This document shows positions 7,483 to 12,049 of a DNA stretch of 12,049 nucleotides, in pieces; within the stretch, counting starts at the first letter, position 1, and each line of letters starts with the position of its first letter. The notes beneath the pieces are model-generated. The model was not told the DNA's origin. It saw nothing but the letters and a program-made list of their open reading frames with translations, and searched no databases. The stretch lies in NCBI RefSeq assembly GCF_049671045.1, contig NZ_JBATUH010000109.1, positions 1 to 12,049 of the forward strand, in the 5' to 3' direction. Origin of the DNA: Parvibaculum sp049671045. Lineage in GTDB: Bacteria; Pseudomonadota; Alphaproteobacteria; Parvibaculales; Parvibaculaceae. The translations under genes were made by a program, and so were the position numbers.

Positions 7483-10035
7483 ATGAGCGAAATACCGGCC
7501 GAATTGCCGGAGCTGGAGCATAGGGCGGCGGCAGAGGCCAGCGGCGGCGGAGCTGCGTGGACCGGAGAGGCGCAGGAAGGCGTGTTTTCGGCGCTGCCAT
7601 CCGGGCGGCGTCTCGTCATTCTCACAGGCGCGGGCGTCGGCCTCGCGGCGACGCTGCTCGATGCTTTCGGCCTTCATGCCTTCGGCGTGAGCGGCGCGCT
7701 GACCGTCATGGGCGTGATCGGAGCGGCGGGCGTTCTCATCTTCGGGCTTGGAATGAGCGGGAGCGATGCCTTCAGCCGGGCGCCGCTCGCGGCGGGCGAG
7801 GCGCTCAACGCGCTTCCCGATCCCTGCTATGTGACCGACCGGCGCGGCGCCGTGATTTTCGCCAATGAAGCCTATCGCAGCCTGCTCGGCACGGCTCATG
7901 CCGAGCGGCCGGCGCCGCTCGAGCGCCTGCTCGCCGGACGCGACGGCCTTGCCGAAACGCTCTTCCGCCTCACCCAGATGGGGCGGACGGGCTTTGCCGG
8001 CGAGGAGGAGGTTCGCTTCTCGCCGCGCGCGGGCGCGGTGGAGCGCGTTTTCAGGATCGTGGTGCGTCCGCTGAGCGGGGAGGAAGGCGGCGCCGTGTGG
8101 CTGCTGCGCGACCTCACCATGGAGCGCGAGCGCGTCGAGATTGCGGAGCGCCAGTGGCAGAGCGTCATCGCCTTCATGTCGACGACGCCGATCGGCTTCT
8201 ACGTCGCCGAGGTGAATGGCGAGATCACGTTTATCAACGCGCGGCTCGCAGGCTGGCTCGGCATCGAGCCCGACCGCGCCACGGAGCGGCGCACGACACT
8301 TACCGATTTCGCGGCGGGCGATCCGGGCGGGTTCCCCCTTGCGTCCGGACTCGACGGCACCGCCACGCTCGATGTCGATCTGCGCGCGGGCGATGGCAGC
8401 GTCATGCCGGTTCGCATCGTGCAGACGCAGGTTTCGCGCGGCGACGGGCGCGAGCCGATGATCTGCGCCATGGTGCTCGACCGCGCCACCGCGGACGAGG
8501 CGGAGGAGACGATGCGCGACGCCGAGCGGCGCTTCGCGCGCTTCTTCAACAATGCGCCCATCGGCATCGCCACGGTTGATCGCGAAGGCCGGATCGACAA
8601 TGCGAACAGCGCCTTTCGTTCCTATGTCGGCGATGTGGAGCGCGGCGCGAACCTCGCCGGCCTCGTGGCCGAGGACGACCGGCCAGGCGTCGAGGAAGTG
8701 CTTGGCAGGGCACAGGCTGGCACGCTTTCAGGCCCGCCCATCGAGGTGCGGCCCGTCAACCGTTCCGAGCGCGTGGGGCTTCTCTATGCGAGCCGCGTCG
8801 ATATGGGCGAGGAGGGCGGCTCGACCGTCATCTATCTCATCGACGCGACGGAGCAGAAATCGCTCGAGCTGCAATTCGCCCAGTCGCAGAAGATGCAGGC
8901 CATCGGCCAGCTCGCGGGCGGCGTGGCGCATGACTTCAACAATCTGCTGACGGCGATTATAGGCTTTTGCGACCTGCTGCTCGCGCGGCACCAGGCGGGC
9001 GATCCCTCATTTGCCGATGTCATGCAGATCAAGCAGAACGCGAACCGCGCGGCGAACCTTACCCGCCAGCTTCTCGCCTTCTCGCGCCGGCAGACGCTGC
9101 GGCCCAAGGTGCTCTCGCTCACCGACGCGATCGCCGAGCTTCAGAACCTTCTCTCCCGCCTTCTCACCGAGAAGGTCGAACTCAAGATCGTTCATGGTCG
9201 CGATCTCGGTCTCGTCAAGGTCGATCAGAACCAGATCGAACAGGTCATCATGAACCTCGCCGTCAATGCGCGCGACGCGATGCCGGATGGCGGCAGGCTG
9301 ACGATCCGCACGGCGAATGTTTCGGAGGAGGACAGCCGCGCGCTCGACCACGCGCTGATGCCGCCCGGCGAATATGTGCTCATCGAGGTCGCGGATACCG
9401 GCGTTGGTATTCCGAAGGAAAATCACGGCAAGATCTTCGAGCCGTTCTACACCACCAAGGATCCGAGCAAGGGCACGGGCCTCGGGCTTTCGACCGTCTA
9501 TGGCATCGTGAAGCAGACCGGCGGCTTCATCTTCCTCTATTCGACGGTCGGCAAGGGCACGACCTTCCGCATCTATCTGCCGCGCTATTTCGAAACGCCG
9601 GCGGAGGCGAAGGCCGAGGCGGAGGCAGCAGCCGCCGCAAGCGCGGCCGAGCCCGCGGACCTCACCGGCAAGGGCACGATCCTTCTCGTTGAGGACGAGG
9701 ATGCGGTACGCACCTTCGCCGCCCGCGCGCTAACCACGCGCGGCTATGAGGTGCTGCAGGCCGAAAGCGGCGAGGCGGCCATCGCGCTGGTCGAGGGCTT
9801 CAAGGGCCAGATCGACCTCGTCGTCTCGGACGTGGTGATGCCGAATATGGACGGCCCCACCATGATCAAGGAACTGAGGGCGCGGATTCCGGGCGCGAAG
9901 GTCATCTTCGTTTCGGGTTACGCGGAGGATGCCTTCGAGAAGAGCCTCGACCCCGATCAGGAGTTCCACTTCCTGCCCAAGCCCTTCTCGCTGAAGCAGC
10001 TCGCGGCGGCCGTGAAGGAGATGATGGGCGGCTGA
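7483..10035 (+). CDS. cckA: Hybrid sensor histidine kinase/phosphatase CckA
   Basis: CckA feeds phosphate through ChpT to the cell-cycle regulator CtrA, and removes it when acting as a phosphatase. The product (850 residues) has two membrane helices (about 43-64 and 68-91). Three PAS-like regions follow (about 105-215, 225-335, 345-460). The kinase core has the H-box GGVAHDFNNLLTAIIGFCDL with phospho-His 483, the N-box NARDAM with Asn 595, the G1 box DTGVGIP at about 638 and the G2 box GTGLGLST at about 664. An Ala/Glu-rich linker leads to a receiver domain with LLVEDED, phospho-Asp 783 (VSDVVMPNMDG) and Lys 833 (FLPKPFSLKQL). Domain order and the end sequence fit CckA. It is longer than Caulobacter CckA (about 691 residues as I recall), mostly through extra N-terminal sensing sequence. 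GGGGGA lies 6 nt before the ATG at 7483 but directly against the ATG at 7477, so 7483 is preferred; the difference is two residues. Confidence 0.95.
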   Translation: MSEIPAELPELEHRAAAEASGGGAAWTGEAQEGVFSALPSGRRLVILTGAGVGLAATLLDAFGLHAFGVSGALTVMGVIGAAGVLIFGLGMSGSDAFSRAPLAAGEALNALPDPCYVTDRRGAVIFANEAYRSLLGTAHAERPAPLERLLAGRDGLAETLFRLTQMGRTGFAGEEEVRFSPRAGAVERVFRIVVRPLSGEEGGAVWLLRDLTMERERVEIAERQWQSVIAFMSTTPIGFYVAEVNGEITFINARLAGWLGIEPDRATERRTTLTDFAAGDPGGFPLASGLDGTATLDVDLRAGDGSVMPVRIVQTQVSRGDGREPMICAMVLDRATADEAEETMRDAERRFARFFNNAPIGIATVDREGRIDNANSAFRSYVGDVERGANLAGLVAEDDRPGVEEVLGRAQAGTLSGPPIEVRPVNRSERVGLLYASRVDMGEEGGSTVIYLIDATEQKSLELQFAQSQKMQAIGQLAGGVAHDFNNLLTAIIGFCDLLLARHQAGDPSFADVMQIKQNANRAANLTRQLLAFSRRQTLRPKVLSLTDAIAELQNLLSRLLTEKVELKIVHGRDLGLVKVDQNQIEQVIMNLAVNARDAMPDGGRLTIRTANVSEEDSRALDHALMPPGEYVLIEVADTGVGIPKENHGKIFEPFYTTKDPSKGTGLGLSTVYGIVKQTGGFIFLYSTVGKGTTFRIYLPRYFETPAEAKAEAEAAAAASAAEPADLTGKGTILLVEDEDAVRTFAARALTTRGYEVLQAESGEAAIALVEGFKGQIDLVVSDVVMPNMDGPTMIKELRARIPGAKVIFVSGYAEDAFEKSLDPDQEFHFLPKPFSLKQLAAAVKEMMGG

Positions 10036-10069
10036 GGGTGATTCACGGCAACCATGTCGGCCAAGGCGT

Positions 10070-10084
10070 GAACATCTGCCGAAC
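10070..10084. promoter_or_regulatory. LexA/SOS box GAAC-N7-GAAC upstream of recA
   Basis: GAAC at 10070-10073 and GAAC at 10081-10084 are separated by exactly 7 bp. On the other strand this reads GTTC-N7-GTTC, the direct-repeat LexA operator established for alphaproteobacteria. It sits 120 bp before the recA ATG and directly against the probable -35 region, where LexA could block RNA polymerase. recA should therefore be SOS-inducible. Confidence 0.88.
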
Positions 10085-10117
10085 TTGTCTTGAATTCCAT
10101 TTTAAAATCAATATCTT
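10085..10117 (+). promoter_or_regulatory. Probable recA promoter
   Basis: The region is strikingly AT-rich compared with its surroundings. The best pair is TTGAAT (10090-10095) and TATCTT (10112-10117) with a 16-bp spacer. An alternative is TTGTCT (10085-10090) with CAATAT (10109-10114) at 18 bp. Either places the LexA box at or just upstream of the -35. A 10-bp palindrome ATTTTAAAAT (10099-10108) lies in the spacer. The call rests on similarity to the sigma-70-type consensus only. Confidence 0.45.
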
Positions 10118-10203
10118 AAATTTCAGATTGCTAGTCGGAACAAAACCGGTACATTAACCCTTGATTGCTTCGGCCAGGCCAGCATGAAATAAGGGGAACC
10201 GGG

Positions 10204-11307
10204 ATGTCGAAACCGACGATTCAGCTCGTTGAGAAGGGCGACAGGAACGATATGGACAAGCAGAAAGCCCTCGAAGCCGCTCTCAGCCAGATCGAACGCT
10301 CGTTCGGCAAGGGCTCGATCATGCGGCTCGGCAAGAATGAGCAGGTGGTGGAGATCGAGGCGATTTCCACGGGCTCGCTCGGCCTCGACATCGCGCTCGG
10401 CATTGGCGGGCTTCCCCGCGGCCGCGTGATCGAGGTTTACGGTCCCGAATCCTCCGGCAAGACGACGCTGGCGCTGCAGACCATCGCCGAAGCCCAGAAG
10501 AAGGGCGGCGTCTGCGCCTTCGTCGATGCGGAACATGCGCTCGATCCCGTCTATGCGCGCAAGCTCGGCGTCGCGCTCGACGATCTTCTCATCTCCCAGC
10601 CCGATACGGGCGAGCAGGCGCTCGAGATCGCGGACACGCTGGTCCGCTCCGGCGCGGTGGACGTGCTCGTCGTCGACTCGGTTGCGGCGCTGACGCCCAA
10701 GGCCGAACTCGAGGGCGAGATGGGCGACTCGCTGCCCGGCCTTCAGGCGCGGCTCATGAGCCAGGCGCTCCGCAAGCTCACCGCTTCGATCTCCAAGTCG
10801 AACACCATGGTGATCTTCATCAACCAGATCCGCATGAAGATCGGTGTGATGTTCGGCAGCCCGGAGACGACGACGGGCGGCAACGCGCTCAAATTCTACG
10901 CTTCGGTCCGCCTCGACATTCGCCGCATCGGCGCGATCAAGGATCGCGACGAGGTGGTCGGTAACCAGACCCGCGTGAAGGTGGTCAAGAACAAGGTCGC
11001 GCCGCCCTTCAAGCAGATCGAATTCGACATCATGTATGGCGAGGGCATCTCCAAGACCGGCGAACTCATCGATCTCGGCGTCAAGGCGGGCATCGTCGAG
11101 AAGTCGGGCTCCTGGTTCTCCTATAACAGCCAGCGCATCGGGCAGGGCCGCGAGAACGCCAAGACCTTCCTGAAGGAAAACCCCGACATGGCCGCCCAGA
11201 TCGAACAGGCCATCCGGCAGAATGCAGGGCTGATCGCAGAGCAGATCATGGAAGGCGCGCCCGAGGACGATGCAGATGACGATGGCGATATGGAGGCGAG
11301 CGCCTGA
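10204..11307 (+). CDS. recA: Recombinase RecA
   Basis: RecA forms ATP-dependent filaments on single-stranded DNA, carries out strand exchange in recombinational repair, and triggers LexA self-cleavage in the SOS response. The 367 residues contain KALEAALSQIERSFGKGSIM, the Walker A motif GPESSGKT from residue 80, a Walker B strand VDVLVVDS ending at Asp 158, the loop GEMGDSLPGLQARLMSQALR, FINQIRMKIGVMFGSPETTT, and an acidic C-terminal tail (EDDADDDGDMEA), all standard. The ATG at 10204 is chosen because AAGGGG lies upstream at good spacing and the N-terminus matches alphaproteobacterial RecA. A TTG at 10165 would add 13 residues unlike the family. It has its own LexA-controlled promoter and a strong terminator, so it is probably monocistronic. 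Confidence 0.98.
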   Translation: MSKPTIQLVEKGDRNDMDKQKALEAALSQIERSFGKGSIMRLGKNEQVVEIEAISTGSLGLDIALGIGGLPRGRVIEVYGPESSGKTTLALQTIAEAQKKGGVCAFVDAEHALDPVYARKLGVALDDLLISQPDTGEQALEIADTLVRSGAVDVLVVDSVAALTPKAELEGEMGDSLPGLQARLMSQALRKLTASISKSNTMVIFINQIRMKIGVMFGSPETTTGGNALKFYASVRLDIRRIGAIKDRDEVVGNQTRVKVVKNKVAPPFKQIEFDIMYGEGISKTGELIDLGVKAGIVEKSGSWFSYNSQRIGQGRENAKTFLKENPDMAAQIEQAIRQNAGLIAEQIMEGAPEDDADDDGDMEASA

Positions 11308-11353
11308 GAGGGCTGCTTCCCGCAAGGTTTCTCTAGCCTGCTTGTGCAAGGCG

Positions 11354-11382
11354 CGGCGCCGGATACCCCCCGGCGCCGTTTT
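11354..11382 (+). terminator. Rho-independent terminator after recA
   Basis: The 9-bp GC stem CGGCGCCGG (11354-11362) pairs perfectly with CCGGCGCCG (11370-11378). The loop is 7 nt (atacccc) and TTTT (11379-11382) follows, then more T-rich sequence. It lies 46 bp after the recA stop, in the right orientation to end the recA transcript and separate it from alaS. Confidence 0.88.
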
Positions 11383-11526
11383 GCGTTTCCGGAGGCCGGT
11401 TGCGATGCCCTTGCGCGGGCGGCGGGCAGACTGGCGCGGGCAGGGGGATGCGATCCCTCGCCAAGGGGCTTTCCTAGACAGTTGCCGGGGCGGACGGTAA
11501 AAGCTCGAACGACTTTCAACTTTCCA

Positions 11527-11564
11527 GGGCGCGCCCGCCGGGAGGGCCGGCAAGGCGCGCGCCC
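11527..11564 (+). promoter_or_regulatory. Two-tier GC-rich hairpin in the alaS leader
   Basis: The outer arms GGGCGCGC (11527-11534) and GCGCGCCC (11557-11564) are perfect complements. Nested inside, GCCGG (11537-11541) pairs with CCGGC (11547-11551) around a 5-nt loop. The structure ends 24 nt before the alaS ATG. No T-run follows, so it is not an intrinsic terminator. In E. coli, AlaRS is known to repress its own gene by binding a palindrome near the transcription start, so an operator or translational control element is conceivable here. That is inference. In the rest of 11383-11526 I see no gene, only GC-rich sequence without a convincing promoter. Confidence 0.45.
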
Positions 11565-11588
11565 CAGAATACGAAGCGAGATGACGGA

Positions 11589-12049
11589 ATGGCCGGGCTC
11601 AACGAGATCCGCAGCAAGTATCTCTCCTATTTCGGCAGGAACGGCCACGAGATCGTGCCGTCGGGGCCACTCGTTCCGAACAACGACCCGACGCTGCTTT
11701 TCACCAATGCCGGAATGGTGCAGTTCAAGAACGTCTTCACCGGCAACGAGACGCGCCCCTATTCCCGCGCGGCTACGGCGCAGAAATGCGTGCGCGCGGG
11801 CGGCAAGCACAACGACCTCGACAATGTCGGCTACACGGCGCGCCACCACACCTTCTTCGAGATGCTGGGCAATTTCTCCTTCGGCGACTATTTCAAGGCC
11901 GATGCGATCGAACTGGCCTGGAACCTCGTTACCAAGGAATTCGGCCTGCCGAAAGACCGGCTGATGTCGACCGTCTATGCGGAGGATGACGAGGCGTTCA
12001 ACCTCTGGAAGAAGATCGCAGGGCTTCCGGACGAGCGCATCGTCCGCAT
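11589..12049 (+). CDS. alaS: Alanyl-tRNA synthetase AlaS, 3' end outside window
   Basis: AlaRS charges tRNA-Ala with alanine and is a class II synthetase. The frame runs from the ATG at 11589 off the right edge, with 153 complete codons visible. This is the N-terminal catalytic domain only; full AlaRS is usually about 870-890 residues. Diagnostic stretches are HEIVPSGPLVPNNDPTLLFT, NAGMVQFKNVFTG, AQKCVRAGGKHNDLDNVGYT and RHHTFFEMLGNFSFGDYFK. The last is the motif 2 region that contacts ATP and the acceptor end. The Shine-Dalgarno match is weak (AGCGAG about 8 nt upstream). An out-of-frame ATG at 11581 lies just before the start. It is separated from recA by a terminator, so it needs its own promoter; recA-alaS adjacency is common in this class as far as I know. 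Confidence 0.97.
   Translation, partial: MAGLNEIRSKYLSYFGRNGHEIVPSGPLVPNNDPTLLFTNAGMVQFKNVFTGNETRPYSRAATAQKCVRAGGKHNDLDNVGYTARHHTFFEMLGNFSFGDYFKADAIELAWNLVTKEFGLPKDRLMSTVYAEDDEAFNLWKKIAGLPDERIVR

Noticed and set aside
10165..10203. TTG start extending RecA by 13 residues
   Set aside because: There is no ribosome site upstream, and the added residues do not resemble RecA. ATG 10204 has AAGGGG at good spacing.
10123..11553. 476-codon open frame antisense to recA
   Set aside because: It runs opposite a certain recA gene, and its Arg/Asp/Leu-rich translation mirrors recA codon bias at high GC. It also covers the recA promoter, the terminator and the gap before alaS, which no real gene would do.
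11581..11964. Alternative ATG 8 nt before alaS opening another frame
   Set aside because: The product is Ser/Arg/Thr-rich with no family resemblance, while the frame from 11589 matches AlaRS throughout.

Overview
The window is GC-rich chromosomal DNA from an alphaproteobacterium. The evidence is a CckA-type hybrid histidine kinase directly downstream of flagellar export genes, CtrA-like boxes (TTAA-N7-TTAA) in the flagellar control region, and a direct-repeat SOS box GAAC-N7-GAAC upstream of recA, which is the alphaproteobacterial LexA operator. Overall gene content resembles Hyphomicrobiales or Parvibaculum-like genomes. The genus is a guess from gene style, not something the sequence proves.

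Layout: (1) 1-2478 (+) is the 3' part of a large protein, open at the left window edge, with an Ala/Pro-rich linker, a beta-type segment and a long TPR-like helical region; its function is unknown. (2) 2479-2588 is a convergent gap holding a REP-like nested palindrome. (3) 2589-3706 (-) is fliO-fliP, overlapping by 4 bp. (4) 3707-3993 is a divergent control region with one perfect and two near-perfect CtrA-like boxes, one of them framed by an 11-bp inverted repeat. (5) 3994-7394 (+) is flgB-flgC-fliE-fliQ-fliR-flhB, tightly packed. (6) 7483-10035 (+) is cckA. (7) 10036-10203 is an AT-rich recA control region with a perfect LexA box. (8) 10204-11307 (+) is recA, followed by a strong intrinsic terminator. 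(9) 11308-11588 is a leader region with a two-tier GC hairpin just before alaS. (10) 11589 to the right edge (+) is the 5' part of alaS.

How the genes fit together: FliO, FliP, FliQ, FliR and FlhB belong to the flagellar type III export gate. FliE, FlgB and FlgC form the MS-ring/rod junction and proximal rod. CckA sits at the top of the phosphorelay that phosphorylates CtrA, and CtrA in turn is known in Caulobacter to switch on early flagellar genes. The window therefore carries both the likely targets (CtrA-like boxes over fliOP/flgB) and an upstream controller (cckA). recA and alaS are housekeeping genes next to this cluster. As far as I recall, the flhB-cckA linkage is also found in Caulobacter, so the core layout is conserved rather than novel. 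I see no mobile element, CRISPR array, tRNA or rRNA. I do not see a clearly new system; the most unusual items are the structured CtrA box, the alaS leader palindrome and the unrecognised TPR-like protein.
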